64,000 nucleotides of DNA from M0103 sp040386155 (lineage in GTDB: Bacteria; Bacteroidota; Bacteroidia; Flavobacteriales_D; Crocinitomicaceae). The notes under the pieces are model-generated. The model saw only the letters and a list, made by a program, of their open reading frames with translations. It searched no databases and was not told where the DNA came from. This document shows, in pieces, positions 52,136 to 61,253 of this stretch. The position numbers and the translations under genes are program-made. The stretch spans positions 248,001 to 312,000 of the forward strand of contig JAZKFZ010000005.1 in the NCBI GenBank assembly GCA_040386155.1, read 5' to 3'. Position 1 is the first letter of the stretch. The number at the start of each line of letters is the position of its first letter.

Positions 52136-52546
52136 ATGTTTAAATTAACAGGAACAGTAAAATTGGTAAACGCCACTGTTCAAGTTTCAGAGAAATTTTC
52201 AAAGAGAGAATTTGTTGTTACTGATAACTCAAGCATGTATCCGCAGGATATCATGTTTCAATCTACGCAAGATAAATGTGCAATGTTGGATGGTGTTTCT
52301 GCAGGTGAAACTGTTGAAGTTTCTTTCAATTTAAGAGGAAGAGAATGGACAAGTCCGCAAGGTGAAGTAAAATATTTCAATACCTTGGAAGCTTGGAGAA
52401 TTGAAAAACAAAGCGCTGCAATGGGTAACAACATGTCAAATGGCGGTCCTTCTGCAATGAATTTGGATCCTATCACTCCAGCTGCAACATCAGTTTCAGA
52501 AAACTCTTTCCAAAATAACGACAAGGAAGACGATTTACCTTTTTAA
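52136..52546 (+). CDS. DUF3127 family protein with SSB-like acidic tail
   Basis: A 136-residue protein. The first ~85 residues (MFKLTGTVKLVNATVQVSEK, SKREFVVTDNS, VSFNLRGREW) match DUF3127, whose strand pattern is like an OB fold. A low-complexity linker rich in Asn, Ser and Pro follows, ending KEDDLPF. The final DDLPF resembles the DD(I/L)PF tail by which single-stranded DNA-binding protein recruits repair and replication partners. A single-stranded nucleic-acid role is therefore inferred, not shown; the true ssb is expected elsewhere. Confidence 0.8.
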   Translation: MFKLTGTVKLVNATVQVSEKFSKREFVVTDNSSMYPQDIMFQSTQDKCAMLDGVSAGETVEVSFNLRGREWTSPQGEVKYFNTLEAWRIEKQSAAMGNNMSNGGPSAMNLDPITPAATSVSENSFQNNDKEDDLPF

Positions 52547-52607
52547 TTATTTGGCACAAGAATTGATTATCCTACATCAGGTTTCTTAGTTCTTGTTTTC
52601 AACAAAT

Positions 52608-52645
52608 AAAAGCCTCTATTCATTCATGAGTAGAGGCTTTTTGTA
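52608..52645. terminator. Bidirectional terminator between DUF3127 and glycosyltransferase genes
   Basis: AAAAGCCTCTA (52608-52618) pairs perfectly with TAGAGGCTTTT (52631-52641), 12-base loop, with A- and T-runs at either end. Confidence 0.85.
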
Positions 52646-52646
52646 T

Positions 52647-53762
52647 TTAGTGGTTCACCTTTAATATTCTTCCTTTCCATTCAGGTTTCACCACATACAT
52701 CAATGCTAACATCAGTAGCAAATAAAATGGATAGATGATTTCATAAAGAGGAATCAACAACCAAGGAGTGAGTCTTTTGCTTCGGTTAAAAAATGGTAGA
52801 AAAGCCAATAAATCGATTCCTGACTTTGCTAACCATATCACTAATGCTAGTCCCAAATTGCCTTGCGCGATAAAAGAAACAACCCAAAACAGTATTCCGA
52901 TAGTAAAGGCAGCCTGAACAATTGCTAGACAAGTGCTTAAAGCATCTTTCACGTCGCCAGTTTTCGCCACCCATCTAATTCGCTGATGAAAAAACTCTCG
53001 AATACTTTGTGGTGTTTCTGTAACTACTGCTAGTTGCGAAGCAGTATGCAAGCGGATGTTTGCCTTTCCTTTTCTAAAATCCCTCAATAAATAAATATCA
53101 TCGCCACTCATCATGTGTTGGTGTGACGCATAGCGATCAAATTTTTCAAATGCTTTTTTGCTGAATAACAAATTTGCACCGCTGGCAATGATGGGTCTTG
53201 ATAGACCTGATAGTCCTGCATTAATAGCATTAATCAGTAACAAATCAACTTCAAACAGATAGTGAAATGGCTTTTTAGCCTTCATAAGCGCTGGTAAAAT
53301 ATACATATCTGCTTTTTTGAGACGTGCTAGCGAAAGAAAATAATCCTTTGGCACTTGCACATCGGCATCTAATGTCAAAATAAAGCTTGCGTCTACTGTG
53401 GTGATGGCGTGACGAATTGCTTGCTTCTTACCCATTTTTTCTTCTGGCAATGTGAGTATTTTAAAGGAGATTCCGTTCAATTTCGATTCAATCATCTTTA
53501 CCGCTTCATCGCTAGAATGATCATCGACAAAAATAAATTCCTTGGGGAAAAATGATAATTCTTGAATAGAGTTTAATAGGTCAGTGATTCGATGTTCTTC
53601 ATTTCGAAATGGAATTATGACACTCAAGTCTCCAATTGCTATGTGATCTTCTTCATCGCCGTAGTATCCACCTTCTCTTAAGCGCTGCGCTAAGTAGCCA
53701 ATCACAAGCAGAAAAAAAAGAAAAAATAAATACACTCCTAGAAATACGTACAATCCTACCAT
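52647..53762 (-). CDS. GT2-family glycosyltransferase
   Basis: Membrane-bound glycosyltransferase of 371 residues with an N-terminal hydrophobic segment and three near the C-terminus. GT-A blocks are LSVIIPFRNEEHRITDLLNS, FIFVDDHSSDEA, ILTLDADVQVPKDY (DxD-like) and FFHQRIRWVAKTG, the QxxRW-type motif of processive or lipid-linked GT2 enzymes. ATG 53762 is preferred to the GTG at 53765. It starts at the end of the flippase-like gene (stop 53765-53767), so the two probably act together on a membrane glycolipid or polysaccharide. Confidence 0.88.
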   Translation of the reverse strand: MVGLYVFLGVYLFFLFFLLVIGYLAQRLREGGYYGDEEDHIAIGDLSVIIPFRNEEHRITDLLNSIQELSFFPKEFIFVDDHSSDEAVKMIESKLNGISFKILTLPEEKMGKKQAIRHAITTVDASFILTLDADVQVPKDYFLSLARLKKADMYILPALMKAKKPFHYLFEVDLLLINAINAGLSGLSRPIIASGANLLFSKKAFEKFDRYASHQHMMSGDDIYLLRDFRKGKANIRLHTASQLAVVTETPQSIREFFHQRIRWVAKTGDVKDALSTCLAIVQAAFTIGILFWVVSFIAQGNLGLALVIWLAKSGIDLLAFLPFFNRSKRLTPWLLIPLYEIIYPFYLLLMLALMYVVKPEWKGRILKVNH

Positions 53763-53764
53763 CA

Positions 53765-54682
53765 CTATTTTTTATTTTTTAAAATGACTAATGCAAAAAT
53801 CGTTGGAACTAATAAATTAATTACCCACACACTTAAGCTAGCAACTAACACAATCTCATTACTTGCCACAATTCCACCAAGCACCATCATTGCAACAGAA
53901 TCACGGATAATAAATTTACCAAGAAACAAGGAAGGGAAAAATATTAATATGAAATAGTATTGCATAATTAGAAAAATCACATTGAATGAAATTTCGGCAC
54001 CGAAAGCATGCAGAATGAGGGTAAATTGTGCAGTAAAAACAAAGTAGCGCAGCATACTAAGCACTAGCAACGCTGTCAACATGTTTGTATCCTTCTTTAG
54101 CGCAAGTATTCTCTTCACTGTCTTGCTTTTGAAAATTGAAAAAAGAAGGAAGAATTTATCATAATAAAAATAGCAAAGCAGCAATAACAGTCCTAATCCA
54201 GGGAGCAGTAGAAAACCTGTTTCATTGACTTGTAGTGATTTCCCTTGAAACAAAAAAAACGCTAAAATTCCATATAAAATGGTAATTAGAAATTGTGCGT
54301 AGTTTGACATCAACGTAAGCAGTATAATGCCAATTCGATGTTTTTTTTCGAAGTAGTAAATTCTACCCAAAAAGTTTCCAAGCATATTTGGCGTTAACAT
54401 TCCAGTCACAATTCCCGCATAAAAGCTGTTCTTTTCTTTGTCATTATCTCGCGCTACACCTTGTGATTTTAAAATTGATTTCCATTTTAGGAACTCAATA
54501 TACCAATTCAGCGGCAACAGAAGAACTGCTAAAAACAACGTTGAATAATGTTGTAATTCAATTTTTTGCAATGAAAAATCTGATTTTTGGAGCTGGAAAT
54601 ACATCAAACCAAGAACTACGATTAGCAGGATAATTTTTAGCACAAAGAAAGTGATCCGTTTAATTTTTGTAGTTTTATCCAT
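53765..54682 (-). CDS. UPF0104/lysylphosphatidylglycerol-synthase-TM-like membrane protein
   Basis: An inner-membrane protein of 305 residues with about eight hydrophobic helices. The polar loops LPLNWYIEFLKWKSIL and GMLTPNMLGNFLGRIYYFEK resemble the family of flippase-like proteins related to the membrane domain of MprF. In that family transport of lipid-linked molecules is suspected. ATG 54682 is preferred to the TTG at 54688. Its position upstream of a QxxRW glycosyltransferase supports a glycolipid role. Divergent from ruvC with 12 bases between starts. Confidence 0.78.
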   Translation of the reverse strand: MDKTTKIKRITFFVLKIILLIVVLGLMYFQLQKSDFSLQKIELQHYSTLFLAVLLLPLNWYIEFLKWKSILKSQGVARDNDKEKNSFYAGIVTGMLTPNMLGNFLGRIYYFEKKHRIGIILLTLMSNYAQFLITILYGILAFFLFQGKSLQVNETGFLLLPGLGLLLLLCYFYYDKFFLLFSIFKSKTVKRILALKKDTNMLTALLVLSMLRYFVFTAQFTLILHAFGAEISFNVIFLIMQYYFILIFFPSLFLGKFIIRDSVAMMVLGGIVASNEIVLVASLSVWVINLLVPTIFALVILKNKK

Positions 54683-54694
54683 CTTCAAAATTGA

Positions 54695-55249
54695 ATGGTT
54701 AAAGATAAAATTATTTTAGGAATCGACCCAGGAACAAATGTTTTGGGCTATGGTCTAATCCACATCAAAGGGCAAAAAATTGAATTAATTAATTTTGGGG
54801 TTCTTCAAATGCAAAAATTAGAGAGCCATCCTGATAAATTAAAGCACATTTACGATCGAATTGTTGCCATCATCGAGCAGTATCATCCCGATGAAATGGC
54901 CTTAGAAGCTCCTTTTTTTGGGAAAAATGTACAATCCATGTTAAAACTTGGTAGAGCACAAGGAGTGGCAATTGCTGCAGGACTGAGTAAAAGTATTCCT
55001 TTTGAAGAATATACGCCTAAACGAGTAAAACAAGCCATCACAGGCAGCGGAAATGCATCGAAAGAACAAGTGGCGGCAATGCTGCAACAAATTCTCAATT
55101 TTAGTGAATTGCCAAAATATTTAGATGCCACTGACGGACTTGCGGTTGCTGTTTGTCACCATTTCTCTAAAGGAGTTGGTGAGCACAATAAAGCCAAAGG
55201 CAGTTCTTGGGATAGTTTTCTTCGTGAAAATCCTGATCGACTGAAATAA
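54695..55249 (+). CDS. ruvC: Crossover junction endodeoxyribonuclease RuvC
   Basis: Cuts Holliday junctions to finish recombination. The 184-residue protein has the catalytic acidic residues in GIDPGTNVLGYG, DEMALEAPFFGKN and LDATDGLAVAVCHH, and the fold blocks GRAQGVAIAAG and TPKRVKQAITGSGNASKEQV. Length is typical. The start is 12 bases from the divergent flippase-like gene's start, so their promoters must overlap or lie inside each other. Confidence 0.95.
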   Translation: MVKDKIILGIDPGTNVLGYGLIHIKGQKIELINFGVLQMQKLESHPDKLKHIYDRIVAIIEQYHPDEMALEAPFFGKNVQSMLKLGRAQGVAIAAGLSKSIPFEEYTPKRVKQAITGSGNASKEQVAAMLQQILNFSELPKYLDATDGLAVAVCHHFSKGVGEHNKAKGSSWDSFLRENPDRLK

Positions 55250-55319
55250 TTATCGATTTCGGATTGACGATTTCAGATTGTTGATTGATTAATTCGTAAT
55301 TCTAAAATTCAAAATCTCT

Positions 55320-55327
55320 TATCTTTG
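55320..55327 (+). promoter_or_regulatory. -7 promoter box TATCTTTG of the ferredoxin gene
   Basis: Matches TAnnTTTG, 18 bases before the ATG at 55346. It makes the in-frame TTG at 55325 an unlikely start. Confidence 0.6.
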
Positions 55328-55345
55328 CAAAAAAATCTAGAAATA

Positions 55346-55666
55346 ATGGCTGACATTCAAGTAACAATTATCGACCGCGAAGGAACAGAACACACATTAG
55401 TAGGACCAACTGATATGAACATGAACATCATGGAATTGTGCAAGGCCTACGAATTACCCGTTTTGGGTGAATGTGGCGGAATGGCGATGTGTGCTACTTG
55501 TCAATGCTATTTGGAATCAGATACTGATTTACCGGAACAAAGCGATTCCGAACTAGACATGCTTGATCAAGCGTTTCACGTTAAGAACAATAGCCGCCTA
55601 GGTTGTCAGATTCAACTTGACGAATCCATAGAAGGAATTGTTTTGCGTTTAGCACCAGAAGCTTAA
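55346..55666 (+). CDS. 2Fe-2S ferredoxin, adrenodoxin type
   Basis: Small electron carrier of 106 residues. The cluster cysteines are Cys43, Cys49, Cys52 (CGGMAMCATC) and Cys87 (RLGCQIQL), with the usual Cx5CxxC spacing. An adjacent Cys54 and Cys32 are not expected ligands. Length and the ITIIDREGTEHTL-like beginning fit adrenodoxin-type ferredoxins, which serve Fe-S assembly or monooxygenases. Convergent with the next gene, sharing 4 bases of stop codons. Confidence 0.92.
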   Translation: MADIQVTIIDREGTEHTLVGPTDMNMNIMELCKAYELPVLGECGGMAMCATCQCYLESDTDLPEQSDSELDMLDQAFHVKNNSRLGCQIQLDESIEGIVLRLAPEA

Positions 55667-56472
55667 ATTGCGAGGGATAATCCGATACTAAATGTAACAA
55701 AATTAAATACTCTTGTACGACCAATTTGCCTGGCAAGTTCATCGTAACTAATAATAGCCCCACCACTTCCTATGTTATCTTGACCGTAATTTCGTAGGTT
55801 CAAGGTGTATCTAAATCCATAATTTAGAAGTAGAGTTTTTGTGAGTGGCGTTCGAAATTTCAAGCCATACATCAATGTAAAACCTGAATAACGCTTATCA
55901 TAGTCCACATAATTATTTCTAACATTAGTTGTGTCATCAGCATTTGGAGCTGTGCTTCCCCAGCCATAATCTACAAGCTTAAAAACATAGTCGTCTTTCA
56001 CAATTTTAGTATTGGTATAGCCAACACCAATTTCATGACTAATACCAATTGGCAATAGAGAACCTTTTGAGTTGAGCGTAATCTTAGGCATAATGACAAA
56101 TGAATTAATTTTTAATCGCTCGTGGGTAATCTCATAGTAGGCATTCGTACTTGAATTTCCATAGGAAACAATCCCTAAGCCAATGTGTTGAAAATCCATT
56201 CCGCCTTCCAACCCGATGGCAAAGTTGTTTTTGATCACACGATTATAAGACGCCCTAAATCCAAAGTCGAATAGATCATACCCTTTGGCTAAATTATTTG
56301 AGCCTTTGAAACTTGGCTTGTAATAACTATTGTCTTCAAATAAAAGGCTAAATAATTTAAAATTGGTAAGTCCTGAAAAATCAATGAAATTCTTTTTTCC
56401 GTAAAATCCAGTAGTTTGAGATTGTGCCGAAAAAGTCAATACTAGGATAAGTGCTAAAAATAACTTGCTCAT
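55663..56472 (-). CDS. Outer-membrane beta-barrel-like protein, unknown
   Basis: A 269-residue exported protein with signal peptide MSKLFLALILVLTFSAQSQ. Strands such as FDFGFRASYNRVIKNNFAIGLEGGMDF, LKINSFVIMPKITL and LLLNYGFRYTLNLRNYG and the ending FVTFSIGLSLAI fit a barrel of eight or more strands. The start overlaps the stop of the M48 gene by 1 base, so the two are co-expressed. No enzyme motif is seen. Its link to the protease suggests a role in outer-membrane assembly or quality control, but this is inference from position. Confidence 0.75.
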   Translation of the reverse strand: MSKLFLALILVLTFSAQSQTTGFYGKKNFIDFSGLTNFKLFSLLFEDNSYYKPSFKGSNNLAKGYDLFDFGFRASYNRVIKNNFAIGLEGGMDFQHIGLGIVSYGNSSTNAYYEITHERLKINSFVIMPKITLNSKGSLLPIGISHEIGVGYTNTKIVKDDYVFKLVDYGWGSTAPNADDTTNVRNNYVDYDKRYSGFTLMYGLKFRTPLTKTLLLNYGFRYTLNLRNYGQDNIGSGGAIISYDELARQIGRTRVFNFVTFSIGLSLAI

Positions 56473-58706
56473 TATTTGCTAGGTTGTTTCATATTCATAA
56501 AAATATCATAGATGTGTGCGCCCAAATTTAATTTATAGATGGGTTCATTGAAATAGTAACTTCCACCTGCATCTATTGTTCCTTTTTCTAAATTCATTAC
56601 TAAGACTGTCATTTCTGTTTTATTGGCTTTAAAAATTGCCATTGGAATATGAATAGAGGCAATAATAGGCATGGCTGGTAAAATAAAAATGCTCATCCCC
56701 AACCATCCCCATTTGATTTCAGCTTTGCGTTGATGCTCAACAATAGAGAACATCACATTCGCAGTACCGTAGTTGTTTTGAATTTCACTTAACAATTCAA
56801 AATCAACAGGAAAAACATTCACATCATCATCATTCACTAATTGCGATAAAAAGGCAATAAGAATAGATCTTTCATTGAATGCTACTGTTCCTCCTTTCTC
56901 TAAAATTCTTCGATCGATGGAATGTACTTTCAATCCAACCTCATCTCCAACATTTTGAATCACTTCTGAATAGTTGTTCTCAATTTTCTCTGATTTTTGT
57001 GGATCGAATCCTTGATTTCCTCGGTAGCTGAACACTTTTGGTTCTACTACAATCATTTCATCAATTCCAAGATTGAGCACTGAGCTTTTCTTCTTTGATT
57101 TTAATTTTTTGCGCTCTCTATATGAAAGGGCATCGATTTCCTTTTGTTTGTCTAACTCAACTTGATACACCTTGCTTTCAGCATCATACGCCAACCAAAG
57201 TGTGCTATCTTTCAAAATATCGCCTATGCCATATAAATAGAACTTGGTGGTGTCAAAATTATTTGGGTTGTCTGCATTTTTTTTACTCTTGATTTTCGAA
57301 TATTTAGAATCCGACTTCTTCGCAACAGTATCTACAATTTCAGGTTTAATGGAATCTCCCTTATGCAATTCAAAATCAGCAAGTGCTTCTTCAAAGGTTT
57401 TAGTAGAGTACATTTCTTTTTTAAACTTCTCAGTACGGGCAAGCGAAACCACGCAGCGGTCGTATACTGCCTTTAACTCCTTGTTATCGGGAAAGGTTTT
57501 TTGTAAATCATAAATCTGACGAAGTGCAATCGTCATCATTCCTTCTTTAGTTAGTTTTTTCAAAAAGAAATGAATTGCAGCAGACTCCCCTTCTAACTCT
57601 TTATTTGCATCGAGTACATCATTGACCTTATTTTCATTCTTATAGTTCAATAAATTCAACCATATCTGGGCTTTCATTCGCTTCAAATACATCGAATTCG
57701 GGAAAGAACGTTCCAAAATAAAAGAAGAATACAGCGCATCGCCTAAATTAGCGTCTACGATGTCTGTTCGAAGATTTTCAAAGCGAGCAATATTTCTAAT
57801 TTCAGTGAACCTGATTTCACCTAATGAAAAATTGGCTGCTCCCCAATTAGCAAAAGTGCCGATTTCAGCAGTAACTGCCTCTTTACGTTTTTTGATGTTT
57901 GGATGAGAACTTTCAGAATCATCATAATCTTCTTCTGCTTTAATTTCGTATTTCTCTGTCGGAAATAAATAGTCAGGTAAGAAAATATTGGCTGTATTAA
58001 AATAGTTTTTCGGGAACTCGATCTCCTCAAATGGCAAATAGGAGTACATTAATACATCAAACGTTTCATAAATGGCATCTACAGCATAACCTGCCTTGTT
58101 GTATAAAGTCAAGCCCAATTTGTCAGCCTCAAATTCTTTCTCTTTTGAATAATTACTTAACTTTTCGATGTGCAATGAGTTGTTCGACTTTTTCGTTTGC
58201 CAACTGTAGGTTTCGATGACATGCTTTTCTGTGTAATGGCTGATTTCGTGGGCCAAAATATAAGCCAGCTGTGCTTCAGAAGTTAACTGTGCAATTAATC
58301 CAGTAGTAATAAATAGAATTCCTTGATCCGTTGAAAATGCATTTGCAGCATTTGATTTAATGGTATAAATTCTAAGCTTGCTTCTCAAAGTTGGGTCATC
58401 CTTCAAAAGTCGATCAACTACCTCTGAAGCATACGTGGAAATTGGATCTCCATACACTACATCACCGGAATGCAAAATGTTATCGATGGCATAATTTACG
58501 CCCTCGTAAAATTTTACTTTTTTCATTCCAGTTAATTCGCTTTCACTGTTCTTTAAATCTTCCTCCATTTTACTTTTGGAAGTTAATGTGAAATCTGTGG
58601 GAATCTCACCACTCGATTGCAGTGTGCGATAATTATTGAAATCTACTTGAGAGAAAAGCACTGGCGGCAAACAAACAAGCAGTGCGCAAAACAATTTTTT
58701 AAACAT
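56472..58706 (-). CDS. M48-family metalloprotease with long C-terminal extension
   Basis: An exported zinc protease of 744 residues, far longer than the usual 250-500. The signal peptide is MFKKLFCALLVCLPPVLFSQ. The M48 domain covers about residues 70-270: zinc motif HEISH at His153-Glu154-xx-His157, with third ligand region KEFEADKLG. Residues 280-740 are unlike BepA's TPR array as far as I can see; they include repeated low-complexity lysine/aspartate stretches (VAKKSDSKYSKIKSKKNADN) and a hydrophobic segment (LGMSIFILPAMPIIASIHIP) near residue 680. Envelope protein quality control is a reasonable guess. Confidence 0.85.
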   Translation of the reverse strand: MFKKLFCALLVCLPPVLFSQVDFNNYRTLQSSGEIPTDFTLTSKSKMEEDLKNSESELTGMKKVKFYEGVNYAIDNILHSGDVVYGDPISTYASEVVDRLLKDDPTLRSKLRIYTIKSNAANAFSTDQGILFITTGLIAQLTSEAQLAYILAHEISHYTEKHVIETYSWQTKKSNNSLHIEKLSNYSKEKEFEADKLGLTLYNKAGYAVDAIYETFDVLMYSYLPFEEIEFPKNYFNTANIFLPDYLFPTEKYEIKAEEDYDDSESSHPNIKKRKEAVTAEIGTFANWGAANFSLGEIRFTEIRNIARFENLRTDIVDANLGDALYSSFILERSFPNSMYLKRMKAQIWLNLLNYKNENKVNDVLDANKELEGESAAIHFFLKKLTKEGMMTIALRQIYDLQKTFPDNKELKAVYDRCVVSLARTEKFKKEMYSTKTFEEALADFELHKGDSIKPEIVDTVAKKSDSKYSKIKSKKNADNPNNFDTTKFYLYGIGDILKDSTLWLAYDAESKVYQVELDKQKEIDALSYRERKKLKSKKKSSVLNLGIDEMIVVEPKVFSYRGNQGFDPQKSEKIENNYSEVIQNVGDEVGLKVHSIDRRILEKGGTVAFNERSILIAFLSQLVNDDDVNVFPVDFELLSEIQNNYGTANVMFSIVEHQRKAEIKWGWLGMSIFILPAMPIIASIHIPMAIFKANKTEMTVLVMNLEKGTIDAGGSYYFNEPIYKLNLGAHIYDIFMNMKQPSK

Positions 58707-58773
58707 GGTTTTCTAACTTCTGGTTAAAATTAGTAAGAAATTTAAGAAGCCTGCACTATTTACAAGGTATAAA

Positions 58774-59595
58774 CTACTTCAAAGGCGCAGTTTCAGACTT
58801 ATAATCTTCACGCAGGATTTGTTTTAAATTAAAGTACGCTGCAACCAAAGCGTAAGTAGGTGCTATAAACCAGCCAATTACGGGAACAAGTAGCAAAAAC
58901 ATAAATCCTAAACCTATACCTAGCATTTGCGATTTATGCTTATTATAAAAAATTTGACTTTCCTTTACATTAATGCCTCTTCGTTCAAGAGAGTAGTCAG
59001 TCATAAGAATCCCATAAAAATATGCATTCACCATAAATGTTAGAAATGGCGTGATGATATTGAAGTAGGGAATAAAACTTAATAAAGTGATGATAAGAAT
59101 CAAGCCAAATTGTTTAAAGGAGTTTCGAATGGAGATACTAAATCCTCGCTTGATTTCTTTAAAAAAGATCCTCCAACGGAATTGATACCTAACTCCAGAA
59201 ACTATTTCTTCTGTTTTTGAGCTGATAAAGGAAAAAAATGGCGTTCCAAGAATCATAAAGACAAAAGCAAAAATAGAATCCTTGTTGCTATTGATGGCAT
59301 ACTCGAGCAACCAAAAAAATGTTTGAATTCCCTCTTTTATTTGTTCTTCACTCACATTGACAAAGCGAAGAATCGTATCCGTAAAATTTTCAATAATAAA
59401 CGGCTCGAAGGAGTTCAAGCCATTGATGACAAGTTTTATTGAAATCGTAAAAAAGATTAGAAAAAAAATGCCAGAAAAAATGAGGTACTTCCCAAAGGTA
59501 TTTCCTCGAATAAAATGATGCGCCTCAAAATAGATCTTTAAACTTGCTAAAAAATAACGTTCATTTTCCTTTATCGCTCGTTTCTTCCAGAACAA
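58774..59595 (-). CDS. EI24 (CysZ-like) membrane protein
   Basis: A 273-residue inner-membrane protein with about six hydrophobic segments. SISIRNSFKQFGLILIITLL and YFNIITPFLTFMVNAYFYG with MTDYSLERRG are the family-type blocks of EI24/CysZ proteins. Some CysZ members carry sulfate, but no sulfur-assimilation gene is adjacent, so the substrate is unknown. The only in-frame start available is TTG 59595, 1 base beyond the nadE stop; the start is therefore uncertain. Confidence 0.78.
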   Translation of the reverse strand: MFWKKRAIKENERYFLASLKIYFEAHHFIRGNTFGKYLIFSGIFFLIFFTISIKLVINGLNSFEPFIIENFTDTILRFVNVSEEQIKEGIQTFFWLLEYAINSNKDSIFAFVFMILGTPFFSFISSKTEEIVSGVRYQFRWRIFFKEIKRGFSISIRNSFKQFGLILIITLLSFIPYFNIITPFLTFMVNAYFYGILMTDYSLERRGINVKESQIFYNKHKSQMLGIGLGFMFLLLVPVIGWFIAPTYALVAAYFNLKQILREDYKSETAPLK

Positions 59596-59596
59596 A

Positions 59597-60370
59597 TCAC
59601 TTTAAATCTTGAGGAATTAAACAAACAGGAATCGGCAGCATTTTATGTTGATTGACACGATTCAACTTTCTAAAAATTTTCAACACTTCTGCTTCGCGAG
59701 CATTTAGAATTGATTCATCACCGGAAAATTCCATTGCCCATTCCAGCTCAGGGTAACTGGCACCAATTTGGTCTTCATCGCTGCGTCCATCCGCCCAAAG
59801 TCCATCTGTTGGTTTAGCTTTTTGGATAGAGTTCACAACATTTAAGTAGGCAGCTAAGCTCCAAACTTCTGTTTTATAGAGATCAGCAATTGGAGAAATA
59901 TCTACTCCTCCATCACCATATTTGGTATAAAATCCCACTCCAAAATCTTCTACTTTATTTCCCGTACCAGCAACTAAACATCTATTCGTTTGTCCGATCG
60001 CATACAAGGTCGACATTCTCAAGCGAGCACGTGTATTTGCCATCGATAGAAAATCTTGTTGAACTTCCAGCGGGAAACTTTTTTCTAAGGTAGAAAAGGT
60101 CTCTGTTAAATTAATTTCGTACGAATGAACATTAGCGTAGCGACTTTTCAAATCGTTGATGTGTTCAATTGCTCGCTCATATTCTGCCGAAGTTTGGCGA
60201 ATTGGCATCGTTAATAAAAGGGTCTTTTTGCCTGTTTCTGCACACAAAATTGAAGTGACAGCAGAATCAATTCCGCCAGATATACCAACAATAAAGCCCT
60301 CCAGGGGAGAGCTTTCAATGTAATTAGTGAGCCAATCGCAAATGTGCGTTTTTACCTTTGCAGCATTCAC
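59597..60370 (-). CDS. nadE: NAD(+) synthase, ammonia-dependent
   Basis: Amidates nicotinic acid adenine dinucleotide to NAD. The 257-residue protein has the ATP pyrophosphatase loop GISGGIDSAVTSIL and blocks NTRARLRMSTLYAIG, VAGTGNKVEDFGVGFYTKYGDGGVDISPI and WADGRSDEDQIGASY. No glutaminase domain is present. GTG 60370 is chosen: it yields VNAAKVKTHICDWL, aligning with the usual start, and lies 4 bases after the stop of the upstream barrel gene; a TTG at 60391 would overlap that gene. The same gene lies beside gldB in other Bacteroidota, but here it is divergent from it. Confidence 0.93.
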   Translation of the reverse strand: MNAAKVKTHICDWLTNYIESSPLEGFIVGISGGIDSAVTSILCAETGKKTLLLTMPIRQTSAEYERAIEHINDLKSRYANVHSYEINLTETFSTLEKSFPLEVQQDFLSMANTRARLRMSTLYAIGQTNRCLVAGTGNKVEDFGVGFYTKYGDGGVDISPIADLYKTEVWSLAAYLNVVNSIQKAKPTDGLWADGRSDEDQIGASYPELEWAMEFSGDESILNAREAEVLKIFRKLNRVNQHKMLPIPVCLIPQDLK

Positions 60371-60374
60371 TGTA

Positions 60375-61187
60375 TTAGAATAAAATTGCAACTTTAAACA
60401 TTAACTGACTTTGTGTAGCTTTGTTGGCGATATAAATATCATTTCCTGAACCGTTATTTACACCTGAAGTGAACAAGGTCATGTTTTCTTCATTGGTTGT
60501 GAAATGCAATGGCGTAACCCCGTAATAGAATCCTATTTCTGCCATCAATGAAGTTGAACCAGTAAAATTCCACTCAGCACCACCAGCAATTCCTACTGCA
60601 GTTTTAAAGAAAAATACATCGCCTGGCGATTTCATGTTTTTGTTTGTAGCTTGCACACCACCATCTAAAAGATTACCAGTTTCATAATCAAATCCAGTAT
60701 CAGCAGATTTTGAGCTTAACAGAAAACTATTACGTAAACCGAACTTTCCAAAATAACGGAAATACCCAATGAATTTCGTTCTGAAAATTAGCATCGTTGG
60801 AATCGTCAAATAAATTTGAGACTGCTTTCTTTCATCAACTTGAAACAATGCATCACCTGAAGTAACATCCTCTTGCTTGCGAATTTCTGTGTCATTATAA
60901 TTGTAATACAAAGGAGATTCTGTTGCCGATTTGTATTTAATTGAATTGAAATCAAATTCAGCACCAGTAGACAAACCAATATTTTCATTAAAGGCAAAAT
61001 TAACGTTAGCACCAATTGTTAAATCTGCTCCAATTCCATTCTTATCAATATTCTTGGTGCCCATTTTTTGGAAATTCATTCCTGCGCCAAGCATAATTCC
61101 AGCTTGTACTTTTTTATCTGCAGCTTCTTGTGCGATTACGCCTGTAAAAATACATAGGCATACTAATAGGTAAAAGGTTTTTTTCAT
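60375..61187 (-). CDS. Outer-membrane beta-barrel protein, porin-like family
   Basis: A 270-residue exported protein, signal peptide MKKTFYLLVCLCIFTGVIAQ. Typical 8-strand barrel features: GIGADLTIGANVNFAFNENIGLSTGAEF, IYLTIPTMLIFRTKFIGYFRYFGKFGLR, GAEWNFTGSTSLMAEIGFYYG and the terminal QSQLMFKVAILF. This fits the PorT/OMP-b-brl-like group of Bacteroidota. Function unknown. It starts 66 bases from the divergent gldB gene and is followed by nadE. Confidence 0.8.
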   Translation of the reverse strand: MKKTFYLLVCLCIFTGVIAQEAADKKVQAGIMLGAGMNFQKMGTKNIDKNGIGADLTIGANVNFAFNENIGLSTGAEFDFNSIKYKSATESPLYYNYNDTEIRKQEDVTSGDALFQVDERKQSQIYLTIPTMLIFRTKFIGYFRYFGKFGLRNSFLLSSKSADTGFDYETGNLLDGGVQATNKNMKSPGDVFFFKTAVGIAGGAEWNFTGSTSLMAEIGFYYGVTPLHFTTNEENMTLFTSGVNNGSGNDIYIANKATQSQLMFKVAILF

Positions 61188-61239
61188 GTGTAAAATTTTA
61201 TCATTTAAAGAATAACAAACAACAACGGTTTGTTTTCAT

Positions 61240-61247
61240 TAATTTTG
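61240..61247 (+). promoter_or_regulatory. -7 promoter box TAATTTTG of the gldB operon
   Basis: Matches TAnnTTTG, 6 bases before the first ATG at 61254 and 18 before the ATG at 61266. The longer leader would favour the 61266 start, but both give a lipoprotein signal. Confidence 0.5.
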
Positions 61248-61253
61248 TGACAA

